A DNA stretch of 12,841 nt from positions 1 to 12,841 of the forward strand of contig CATPBQ010000051.1 in assembly GCA_955652795.1 (NCBI GenBank), given 5' to 3'. The stretch is from an uncultured Steroidobacteraceae bacterium (GTDB lineage: Bacteria > Pseudomonadota > Gammaproteobacteria > Steroidobacterales > Steroidobacteraceae). The stretch's first letter is position 1; the number at the start of each line of letters is the position of its first letter. The notes beneath the pieces were generated by a model. The model was not told where the DNA came from. It saw only the letters and a program-made list of their open reading frames with translations, and ran no database searches. Below, piece after piece: positions 1 to 6,340 of the stretch. A program made the translations under genes and the position numbers.

Positions 1-354
1 GCCGCGGCGCAGCGCGGCAGCGAGCATCGCGACGAGCTCACGCCCGCGGGCTTTCGCAGCAACCATGCGGGCGGCGTGCTGGGCGGCATCTCCTCCGGTC
101 AGGACGTCATCGCGCATCTCACGCTCAAGCCCACCTCCAGTATCCAGGTGCCCGGCAGCACCATCGACACCGACGGCAATGCGGTCGAGATCGTGACCAC
201 GGGCCGCCACGACCCGTGCGTGGGCTTGCGGGCGACTCCGATCGCGGAGGCCATGCTCGCCATCGTGCTCATGGACCACTACCTGCGCCAGCGTGCGCAG
301 AACGCGGACGTGAAGTCATCGACACCGGACATCACCGCGGCGCCGCGCGCTTGA
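1..354 (+). CDS. aroC: Chorismate synthase, C-terminal part (5' end outside window)
   Basis: AroC converts 5-enolpyruvylshikimate-3-phosphate to chorismate with reduced FMN as cofactor, the last step of the shikimate pathway, in the cytoplasm. Frame 1 is open from the first base and encodes the last 117 residues of a protein normally about 360-390 aa long. Visible family blocks are RGSEHRDELTP (window residues 5-15), NHAGGVLGGISSGQD, LKPTSSI and the late signature TTGRHDPCVGLRATPIAEAM, which contains conserved Arg, His and Asp near the FMN/substrate site. The tail after LRQRAQN is a short Ala/Thr/Ser-rich extension of no obvious function. An internal GTG at 76 is not the start, because conserved sequence continues upstream of it. 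asd begins 22 bases downstream with no promoter-like sequence between, so the two are probably cotranscribed. The identification is firm; only the missing N-terminus is unseen. Confidence 0.96.
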   Translation, partial: AAAQRGSEHRDELTPAGFRSNHAGGVLGGISSGQDVIAHLTLKPTSSIQVPGSTIDTDGNAVEIVTTGRHDPCVGLRATPIAEAMLAIVLMDHYLRQRAQNADVKSSTPDITAAPRA

Positions 355-376
355 TTGCCGCGGCCGCCTTCGGCGC

Positions 377-1402
377 ATGAACAGACAGTTCAGAGTTGCG
401 GTCGTCGGCGCCACCGGTCTGGTCGGGGAGACGATGATCACGGTCCTCGAAGAGCGCGGCTTTCCGGTCTCGCAACTGCACGCGCTCGCCAGCAACCGAT
501 CCCTGGGCCGCAGCGTGAGCTTCCGCGGGCGCAGCTACCCGGTGCAGGAGCTGGCGGACTTCGATTTCGCGCACTGCGACTTCGCGCTGTTTTCCGCCGG
601 CGCGCAGGTGTCGCGCGAGTACGTGCCCAGGGCCGTGGCGGCCGGCTGCCTCGTCATCGACAACAGCTCCGAGTTTCGCTACCAGGAGGACGTGCCGCTG
701 GTGGTACCGGAGGTGAACCTCCACGCCCTGGACGCCATCGGCACGCGCGGCATCGTGGCGAACCCCAACTGCTGCACCATCCAGATGGTGATGGTGCTCA
801 AGCCCCTGTATGAGGCGGCCGGCATCGAGCGCATCGATGTGGCGACCTACCAGGCGGTCTCCGGCGCTGGTCGCGAAGCGATGGAGGAGCTGGCGCGGCA
901 GTCCATCGCGGCGCTCAGTGGCCAGGGAGCGGTTGCGACGCACGCGGGCGGTGGGCAGATCGCCTTCAACTGCGTGCCCCATATCGATAGCTTCCAGGAC
1001 AACGGTTACACCCGCGAAGAGATGAAGCTCGTCTGGGAGACCCGCAAGATCCTCGGGGACCCCGCGATCCGCGTGAATGCGACCGCGGTGCGGGTGCCGG
1101 TGTTTTACGGACACTCCGAGGCGGTGCACCTGCAGACGCGTCGCCCGCTGAGCGCCGCCCAGGCCCGTGAACTGCTGCGCAAAGCCCCGGGGATCACCGT
1201 TCTGGACGAGCCCCGGGCGGGCGGGTACCCCACGGCGGCTACCGAGGCAGCGAAACGCGACACAGTTTATGTCGGGAGAATCCGGGAATATCTCGCCCCT
1301 GATCGAGGACTTAACTTATGGATTGTCGCCGACAATGTACGAAAAGGGGCCGCCACGAACAGCGTTCAGATCGCACAGGCTTTGGCGCAACGCCCTATTT
1401 AA
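377..1402 (+). CDS. asd: Aspartate-semialdehyde dehydrogenase
   Basis: Asd reduces aspartyl-4-phosphate to aspartate semialdehyde with NADPH. This is the branch point to lysine/diaminopimelate, methionine and threonine, so the enzyme is normally essential for peptidoglycan. The protein is 341 aa, a usual length. It has the nucleotide-binding loop GATGLVG at residues 11-17, IDNSSEFR around 94-101, the active-site block NPNCCTIQ at 129-136 with the catalytic Cys expected at 132, the EAMEEL/QAVSGAG region at 159-172, an FYGHSE block with the likely acid-base His at 246, and the C-terminal ADNVRKGAATNS block from 319. The residue after the catalytic Cys is another Cys, where many homologues have Ser. 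The ATG at 377 is placed by the conserved VAVVGATG strand beginning seven residues in; no good Shine-Dalgarno precedes it, which fits coupling to aroC. The last 150 bases use visibly more A/T at third positions than the rest of the gene. Confidence 0.97.
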   Translation: MNRQFRVAVVGATGLVGETMITVLEERGFPVSQLHALASNRSLGRSVSFRGRSYPVQELADFDFAHCDFALFSAGAQVSREYVPRAVAAGCLVIDNSSEFRYQEDVPLVVPEVNLHALDAIGTRGIVANPNCCTIQMVMVLKPLYEAAGIERIDVATYQAVSGAGREAMEELARQSIAALSGQGAVATHAGGGQIAFNCVPHIDSFQDNGYTREEMKLVWETRKILGDPAIRVNATAVRVPVFYGHSEAVHLQTRRPLSAAQARELLRKAPGITVLDEPRAGGYPTAATEAAKRDTVYVGRIREYLAPDRGLNLWIVADNVRKGAATNSVQIAQALAQRPI

Positions 1403-1410
1403 GTTATATT
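1382..1410 (+). promoter_or_regulatory. Candidate sigma-70 promoter for fimV (distal)
   Basis: TTGGCG (1382-1387) and TATATT (1405-1410) are separated by 17 bases, matching the sigma-70 consensus at 4/6 and 5/6 positions. The element overlaps the asd stop codon and is followed by a GC-rich discriminator, GCCGCCGG. Initiation would fall near 1417, giving a leader of about 85 bases before fimV. It is predicted from sequence alone. Confidence 0.45.
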
Positions 1411-1440
1411 GCCGCCGGATTCGCGAGGGGGTCACATCCT

Positions 1441-1482
1441 GTGCCCCATCCTTTTGTTTTCACAGGACATTTGGTCCCATAA
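1441..1482 (+). other. Possible 13-codon leader ORF before fimV
   Basis: A strong purine block, GAGGGGG at 1425-1431, lies 9 bases before a GTG that opens a 13-codon frame reading VPHPFVFTGHLVP and ending with TAA at 1480-1482. The frame differs from fimV and ends 19 bases before its start. It would be translated only from the distal promoter near 1382-1410, and its stop codon lies inside the proximal -10 hexamer. No family is recognised; it may be chance. Confidence 0.2.
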
Positions 1483-1483
1483 T
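1454..1483 (+). promoter_or_regulatory. Candidate sigma-70 promoter for fimV (proximal)
   Basis: TTGTTT (1454-1459) and CATAAT (1478-1483) are 18 bases apart, with a good -10 and a weak -35. Initiation near 1490 would leave about a dozen bases before the ATG at 1502, including the weak ribosome-binding sequence GGGGTG at 1491-1496. The surrounding 60 bases are clearly richer in T than the coding regions. Confidence 0.35.
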
Positions 1484-1501
1484 GCCTTTCGGGGTGCCCT
1501 G

Positions 1502-4483
1502 ATGGTCGCCAAACGCTCAAGCCGGGCGCTGGCATTGCTGCTGGCCTTGCCGTCGGCGGCGTTTGCCTTGGGTCTGGGAGACATCCGTCTCCTTTCGCCG
1601 CTCAACGCGCCGCTCGACGCGGAAGTCGAACTCGTCGACGTCGCGCCTGATGAGGTCAATACCGTACAGGCACAGCTTGCCTCACGCGAGACCTTCGCCC
1701 GCTACGGCCTCGACTGGCCCGCGTACCTCTCCGGCCTGCAGATGCGCACGGTGCGCATGCCGGACGGCCGTCACATGCTCAAGCTCAAGTCCACGGAGGC
1801 GATTTCCGAGCCCTTTATTACCCTGCTGGTCGAAGTGAGCTGGGCGCGCGGCCACCTGGTGCGTGAATACACCATGTTGCTTGATCCGCCCCTGTACACC
1901 CCGGCCCAGTCGGCCGTGGCGAGCGCACCGGTCAGCGCACCCGCGACCGGCTCTGGCGCGCGCGAAGGAGCGATCGCCCGCAATGCCGAGAGCCCGGCGG
2001 CTGCGGCGCCCGCGCCCGAGTCGCGCGGGGCGAGCGCCGCACCCACCCCGGCACGCGGCGCCCCGGCCGCGAGCACAGAGGCGGGCGCGGCGTCGACGCA
2101 CGTGGTCCAGCGCGGCGAGACCCTGTCGGGAATCGCCAGTAGCACGGCCGCCGCCGGCGCAAAATCTCCCCGCACCCGCAGCTGGATGCTTGCCATCTAC
2201 CAGGCGAACCCGCGCGCGTTCGAACAGAACATGAACGTGCTGCACTCCGGCGCAGTCCTGCGCATCCCGGAGGCCACGCAGGCGGATGCGGTGTCGCCGA
2301 GGGATGCGGCCGCGGAGATTCGCCGCCAGTATGCGGCGTGGCGCTCGACCACCGGCGTCCCGGCCGCGCCCGCGGGCGAGCGGCCCGGACGGCTGAAGCT
2401 GGTGACGCCTTCGGAGTCGCCTTCCGTGGGCGCCACCCCCGCAGCCCCGAGCGCTGAAGTCAACCAGCTCCAGGGCCGCGTGCACGATCTGGAAGGCCAG
2501 CTCAACGAATCCAAACGGCTGCTGGAGCTGAAGAACGCGGATCTGGCGCGTCTGCAGCAGCAGCTGGCGGCCAAGCAGGGCACGCAGCGCCCCGCCCCGG
2601 CAGCGCCCGCCCCCGAAACAGCCCCTCCCGCGGCTGCGCAAGCTCCTGCGCCGCAGGCCCCTGCCGAGCAAGCTCCGGTAGCGCAGGCGCCGCCGCCGCC
2701 CCCGGCCGAAGAGAAGCCGCCCCAACCCACGGCCGAAGCCCCCCCACCGGTGAGCGCGAAGGCCGCGCCGACGCCGGCTGCCCCTGCCGCGGGTGGCTCG
2801 CTGTTTGACACGCTCAAGGGCTATTGGTGGGTGATCGCGCTGCTGCTGCTTGCGCTGGTGGGGGTCGTGGCGTCGAGGATCGTGCGTTCACGGCGCGCCG
2901 CGCAGTTCGATGATTCCCTCGGCCGCCTGGCGGTGGCGGGGTCGGCCTCAGAGACGGACTTCGCGCCCAGCCGCGGCTTTGCGTCCTCGCAGACGCAACC
3001 GGTTGCGATCGTGCGCCCCGAGCCCGCTTTCCTGGTGGAGGAAACCGGGACGCACGAGCGGCCGCGCTTCCCGGCCGGAGCGGCACCGGCGGCGCCCGCG
3101 GCGAGGCATGTGACGAGCGATGAGACGATCAGCAGCGAGACGGCGATCAACCTCGACCAGGGCGACCCGCTGGCCGAGGCTGACTTCCACATGGCGTATG
3201 GCCTGTACGACCAGGCCGCGGATCTGATCCGCATTGCCATCGGCCGTGAACCCGCGCGCCGCGATCTGAAACTGAAGCTCCTCGAAGTGTACTTCGTGTG
3301 GGGCAACAAGGAGCAGTTCCTGCTGGCGGCGCGCGAGCTGGCGGACACCCGTGCCGAGGCCGCGCCCGGGGAGTGGGAGAAGATCGTCATCATGGGCAAG
3401 CAGCTCGCGCCCGAGGATCCCCTGTTCTCGGGTGCCGGCGCGGTGAGCGGTGCGACGGCCGGCGGCGTGGATCTCGACCTGGAAGGCGGACAGAGCCGCG
3501 TGGACTTCGACGTGTTCGGCGAGCCGGTCGCAGGGGATGCGCCTCAGGGAGTGGATCTGGACATCGGGGCTGCCGTCGGCGACCCCGGCGCAGCGGAGTC
3601 CCCGTCCAGCGTCACCGACCGTAACGCCGCGCTGCTCGAGAACACATTCCTCAGCACCACCGGCACGACGCGGCAGATGACGGCGCGCATGCGCCAGGAC
3701 GCCACAGGGGAGGTCGAGGGTCCGACCGTGGAGCAGCCCGAGATCGGCACCCAGGAGCACCCCACCATACGGCAGAAAGTCGAGACGGCGCTCAAGCAAA
3801 GCGGCAGCGAGCAGACCGAGGAACTGGCGATCGACGATCTCGGCCTGGACGTGGGGCAGGTCGACACGGTGAATCAGCCCGGTCTCGCGGCAGCTCCCGG
3901 CCCCGATACCCCGACACTGGTCGCGGGCCTGGACGATCACTCCCGCCGGGTCATGGAGGACGCGCACCAGCGCGGCAGGCAGGAGAGCGGCTCCTCGACC
4001 GGCGCATGGCAATTCGATCAAGACGAGCTCGAGGCGGCGCTCACGCGCACCAGCCTTGCCGTGCCGGAAAGCTCGCCGACTTCGCGGCTGGCGGCACTGA
4101 GCGCGCATGAAGTGGACGTCGATGTGGGGGAGTCGACCGGGACGCTACCGGCGGTGCCCAGCGCAGGGGTAGACCTCGACGTCGGCGCCGCCACCGGGAC
4201 GCACGCCGCCAACGGCGGAACCCTGGACCTCGACGTGGGCAGCGCGACGGTGCCGGACACCGCGTTCGACGCCACGCAGAGGCTGTCCTCGGAAGACCTG
4301 GCGCTGCCGGACCTTGAGCCGGTGACCATGAGCGAAGTCGGCACGAAGCTCGATCTGGCTCGTGCTTACATGGACATGGGCGATCCTGACGGGGCGCGCA
4401 ACATTCTCGAGGAAGTGCTCTCCGAGGGCTCGGCGGCGCAGAAACAGGAAGCGCAGCGTCTGATGGAGTCGCTCCCGGGCTAG
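1502..4483 (+). CDS. fimV: FimV: LysM-containing inner-membrane protein for polarity/type IV pilus assembly
   Basis: FimV proteins (studied in Pseudomonas aeruginosa, similar to HubP of Vibrio) bind peptidoglycan, mark cell poles, and support type IV pilus secretin assembly and cAMP signalling. This protein is 993 aa. In order it has a signal peptide (1-22, likely cut after AFA); the FimV N-terminal domain beginning LGLGDIRLLSPLNAPLDAE (23-~125); a LysM motif (about 200-257, starting HVVQRGETLSGIA); a coiled coil (319-358); a Pro/Ala-rich linker; one transmembrane helix (about 441-461); a TPR-like region (556-615, ADFHMAYGLYDQAADLI); an acidic region with repeated DLDVG-like motifs (654-916); and the conserved FimV C-terminal domain (946-993, LDLARAYMDMGDPDGARNIL). 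The ATG at 1502 is chosen because the signal peptide starts there and GGGGTG precedes it by 5 bases. An in-frame upstream TTG at 1409 would add 31 unrelated residues. Its place between asd and truA is the classic gammaproteobacterial one. The precise role in this organism is inferred. Confidence 0.94.
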   Translation: MVAKRSSRALALLLALPSAAFALGLGDIRLLSPLNAPLDAEVELVDVAPDEVNTVQAQLASRETFARYGLDWPAYLSGLQMRTVRMPDGRHMLKLKSTEAISEPFITLLVEVSWARGHLVREYTMLLDPPLYTPAQSAVASAPVSAPATGSGAREGAIARNAESPAAAAPAPESRGASAAPTPARGAPAASTEAGAASTHVVQRGETLSGIASSTAAAGAKSPRTRSWMLAIYQANPRAFEQNMNVLHSGAVLRIPEATQADAVSPRDAAAEIRRQYAAWRSTTGVPAAPAGERPGRLKLVTPSESPSVGATPAAPSAEVNQLQGRVHDLEGQLNESKRLLELKNADLARLQQQLAAKQGTQRPAPAAPAPETAPPAAAQAPAPQAPAEQAPVAQAPPPPPAEEKPPQPTAEAPPPVSAKAAPTPAAPAAGGSLFDTLKGYWWVIALLLLALVGVVASRIVRSRRAAQFDDSLGRLAVAGSASETDFAPSRGFASSQTQPVAIVRPEPAFLVEETGTHERPRFPAGAAPAAPAARHVTSDETISSETAINLDQGDPLAEADFHMAYGLYDQAADLIRIAIGREPARRDLKLKLLEVYFVWGNKEQFLLAARELADTRAEAAPGEWEKIVIMGKQLAPEDPLFSGAGAVSGATAGGVDLDLEGGQSRVDFDVFGEPVAGDAPQGVDLDIGAAVGDPGAAESPSSVTDRNAALLENTFLSTTGTTRQMTARMRQDATGEVEGPTVEQPEIGTQEHPTIRQKVETALKQSGSEQTEELAIDDLGLDVGQVDTVNQPGLAAAPGPDTPTLVAGLDDHSRRVMEDAHQRGRQESGSSTGAWQFDQDELEAALTRTSLAVPESSPTSRLAALSAHEVDVDVGESTGTLPAVPSAGVDLDVGAATGTHAANGGTLDLDVGSATVPDTAFDATQRLSSEDLALPDLEPVTMSEVGTKLDLARAYMDMGDPDGARNILEEVLSEGSAAQKQEAQRLMESLPG

Positions 4484-4490
4484 TTGATTG

Positions 4491-4517
4491 GCTGCAAGCG
4501 CCTGCGGCGCTTGCAGC
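4491..4517 (+). terminator. Perfect 12-bp stem-loop just after fimV; possible terminator or 3'-end structure
   Basis: GCTGCAAGCGCC (4491-4502) and GGCGCTTGCAGC (4506-4517) are exact reverse complements around a 3-base loop, TGC. The structure begins 7 bases after the fimV stop codon. No T-run follows, so it is not a standard intrinsic terminator. It could halt or pause polymerase, protect the fimV mRNA end, or be a palindromic repeat unit. It is symmetric and could act on either strand. Confidence 0.4.
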
Positions 4518-4544
4518 AGGCCAGTCCCAGGATTCTGTTGTACA

Positions 4545-4574
4545 CGCGGCCAAAAGGCGCGGCTTTTGGCCGCG
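4545..4574. repeat. Second perfect 12-bp inverted repeat in the fimV-truA gap
   Basis: CGCGGCCAAAAG (4545-4556) and CTTTTGGCCGCG (4563-4574) are exact reverse complements around the 6-base loop GCGCGG. The stem holds an A4/T4 run, unusual in this GC-rich surround. It starts 27 bases after the first stem-loop and ends 37 bases before truA. It may be a second 3'-end structure, a truA leader hairpin, a protein-binding palindrome, or part of a genome-wide repeat. Confidence 0.55.
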
Positions 4575-4611
4575 AAATAGCAGGCCGGTTGTTATTGCGG
4601 GTGGATTGCAC

Positions 4612-5406
4612 GTGGCCAGGATTGCCGTCGGGATCGAGTACGACGGCTCCGCCTACGCAGGCTGGCAGGCGCAGGCCTGCCTGCCGACCATCCAGCACAT
4701 CACCGAAAGAGCGCTGAGCAGCGTCGCGGCGGAGCCGCTCACTCTGGTGTGCGCCGGGCGCACCGACGCGGGTGTGCACGCGCACGGGCAGGTCGCGCAC
4801 TTCGACACGCGCGCGACACGCAGCGCGCGCGGCTGGGTACTCGGAGCCAACAGCGAACTGCCGGCGGACGTGAGTGTGTCCTGGGCCACGCCGGTGCCGG
4901 CGCACTTCCACGCGCGCTACTGCGCCGAGGCGCGCACCTACCGTTACCTGATCGTGAACCGCCTGGCCCGCTCGGCGCTGCTTGCGCAACGTGCGACCTG
5001 GATCCATCGGCCACTGGATCAGGAGCGCATGGCGCAGGCCGCGCTCGCCCTGCACGGCGAGCACGACTTCAGCGCCTTCCGCTCCTCGGAATGCCAGGCC
5101 AAATCGCCCATTCGGCGCATGGAGCGCCTCAGCGTGCAGCGGCGCGGCGACTGGGTCGTCATCGAGGCGACCGCCAATGCCTTCCTGCACCACATGATGC
5201 GCAACATCGCCGGCCTCCTGATTGCCATCGGCAAGGCCGACGCCCCGCCGTCCTGGGCGCGCGAAGTGCTCGAGGGGCGTGACCGCACCACGAATGCCGC
5301 CACCGCCCCGGCCGCCGGGCTGTATCTGGTGTCGGTACGCTATCCGGCCGCGTTTGCCCTGCCGGCGGCGTGCCGGCACGAGGTGCTCGGGCCCGATCGG
5401 CTATGA
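4612..5406 (+). CDS. truA: tRNA pseudouridine(38-40) synthase
   Basis: TruA isomerises uridines 38-40 in the anticodon arm of many tRNAs to pseudouridine; it acts as a homodimer in the cytoplasm. The 264-residue protein matches the usual length. It shows the N-terminal strand RIAVGIEYDGSAYAGWQ, the catalytic motif AGRTDAGVHAHGQ with the nucleophilic Asp at residue 52, the block AEARTYRYLI, the KSPIRRMERL segment, and the C-terminal HHMMRNIAGLLIAIGKA helix. The GTG at 4612 is preferred to the TTG six bases earlier. It places the conserved strand three residues from the start and gives the GGTGGA sequence at 4600-4605 a 6-base spacing, whereas the TTG directly abuts that sequence. The gene follows the two stem-loops after fimV. 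In many relatives trp genes or dedA come next; here accD does, 40 bases downstream. Confidence 0.96.
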   Translation: MARIAVGIEYDGSAYAGWQAQACLPTIQHITERALSSVAAEPLTLVCAGRTDAGVHAHGQVAHFDTRATRSARGWVLGANSELPADVSVSWATPVPAHFHARYCAEARTYRYLIVNRLARSALLAQRATWIHRPLDQERMAQAALALHGEHDFSAFRSSECQAKSPIRRMERLSVQRRGDWVVIEATANAFLHHMMRNIAGLLIAIGKADAPPSWAREVLEGRDRTTNAATAPAAGLYLVSVRYPAAFALPAACRHEVLGPDRL

Positions 5407-5407
5407 T
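5402..5407 (+). promoter_or_regulatory. Isolated -10-like hexamer before accD
   Basis: TATGAT overlaps the truA stop codon and is followed by CGCGCACC. Initiation near 5413 would give a leader of about 34 bases before accD. I see no matching -35 at 16-18 bases, so the call rests on the hexamer, its position, and its likeness to other gene-boundary hexamers in this window. Confidence 0.25.
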
Positions 5408-5446
5408 CGCGCACCGTAGCTTCACTCCCCGCGCCGCTCCGCCCGA

Positions 5447-6310
5447 ATGTCCTGGTTCGAGAAGATCATGCCCTCCCGCATCAAGACCGAGCGGCGCACG
5501 CGCTCGGTCCCGGAGGGCCTGTGGATCAAGTGCGCGGCATGCGATGCGGTCCTGTACCGCGCCGAGCTGGAGCGCAACCTGTATGTCTGTCCCAAGTGCA
5601 GCCATCACATGCGCATGGGTGCGCGCGACCGGCTGGAGCACTTTCTCGACCCGGGCACGACCGCGGAAATCGGCGCCTCGATCTCACCGGAGGATCCGCT
5701 CAAGTTCCGCGACAGCAAGCGCTACCGCGACCGGCTCGTCCAGGCGCAGAAAGCGACCGGCGAGAGTGATGCCCTGGTGGTGCTGGCCGGCACGCTGCAC
5801 GGGCTGCCGATCGTGGCCTGCGCATTCGAATTCCAGTTCCTCGGCGGTTCGATGGGTTCGGTGGTCGGCGAGCGCTTCAAGCGCGGCGTGGATTACTGCA
5901 TCCAGGAGCGGCGGCCGTTCGTGTGCTTCTCCGCCAGCGGCGGGGCGCGCATGCAGGAGGCGCTGTATTCGCTGCTGCAGATGGCGAAGACCGCGGCGGC
6001 GCTGTCACGCCTGGCGCAAGCGCACCTGCCGTTCATTTCAGTCATGACCGATCCGACCACCGGCGGCGTGTCGGCGAGTCTTGCGCTGCTCGGGGACCTG
6101 AACCTCGCCGAGCCGCGCGCGCTGATCGGCTTCGCAGGTCCCCGGGTCATCCAGCAGACCGTGCGCGAGACGCTGCCAGAGGGCTTTCAGCGCAGCGAAT
6201 TCCTGCTCGAGCACGGAGCCATCGACATGATTCTCGACCGCCGCGAGATGCGCGACCGGATCGCGACGCTGCTGCGGCTGCTGCTGAAGCTGCCGGCGGC
6301 CGCTGCCTGA
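5447..6310 (+). CDS. accD: Acetyl-CoA carboxylase carboxyltransferase subunit beta
   Basis: AccD pairs with AccA to form the carboxyltransferase that moves the carboxyl group from carboxybiotin-BCCP to acetyl-CoA, making malonyl-CoA for fatty-acid synthesis. The 287-aa protein has the N-terminal zinc ribbon with Cys at 29, 32, 48 and 51 (CAAC and CPKC pairs). It also has the crotonase-like core blocks GGSMGSVVGERF, SASGGARMQEALYSLLQM, TDPTTGGVSASLA and GFAGPRVIQQTVRETLPEGFQ, ending in the usual EFLLEHGAIDMI segment. The ATG at 5447 opens the standard MSWFEKI start; no clear Shine-Dalgarno is seen. The E. coli zinc ribbon also binds its own accA/accD mRNAs, and all four Cys are kept here, so similar autoregulation is possible but not shown. 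folC follows after 30 bases. No alternative identity is plausible. Confidence 0.97.
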   Translation: MSWFEKIMPSRIKTERRTRSVPEGLWIKCAACDAVLYRAELERNLYVCPKCSHHMRMGARDRLEHFLDPGTTAEIGASISPEDPLKFRDSKRYRDRLVQAQKATGESDALVVLAGTLHGLPIVACAFEFQFLGGSMGSVVGERFKRGVDYCIQERRPFVCFSASGGARMQEALYSLLQMAKTAAALSRLAQAHLPFISVMTDPTTGGVSASLALLGDLNLAEPRALIGFAGPRVIQQTVRETLPEGFQRSEFLLEHGAIDMILDRREMRDRIATLLRLLLKLPAAAA

Positions 6311-6340
6311 CGGGCGCGCCGCTCCCAAGCCTCAGGTCCG

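Noticed and set aside
1322..1336. Perfect palindrome ATTGTCG-C-CGACAAT in the 3' part of asd
   Set aside because: It encodes the conserved VADN stretch of Asd, so amino-acid constraint explains most of it; no nearby promoter suggests an operator.
1409..1501. Upstream TTG start extending FimV by 31 residues
   Set aside because: The added residues are not part of a signal peptide; a normal signal peptide begins at ATG 1502. The TTG also lies within the -10 of the distal promoter candidate.
2948..4108. 386-codon open frame on the - strand inside fimV
   Set aside because: Lies wholly within well-supported FimV coding sequence, has Arg/Leu/His-biased composition and no family resemblance.
4664..4685. 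GC-rich palindrome around GCAGGCCTGC near the truA start
   Set aside because: It encodes the normal TruA residues after the GWQ motif and is the sort of short palindrome expected in GC-rich coding DNA.
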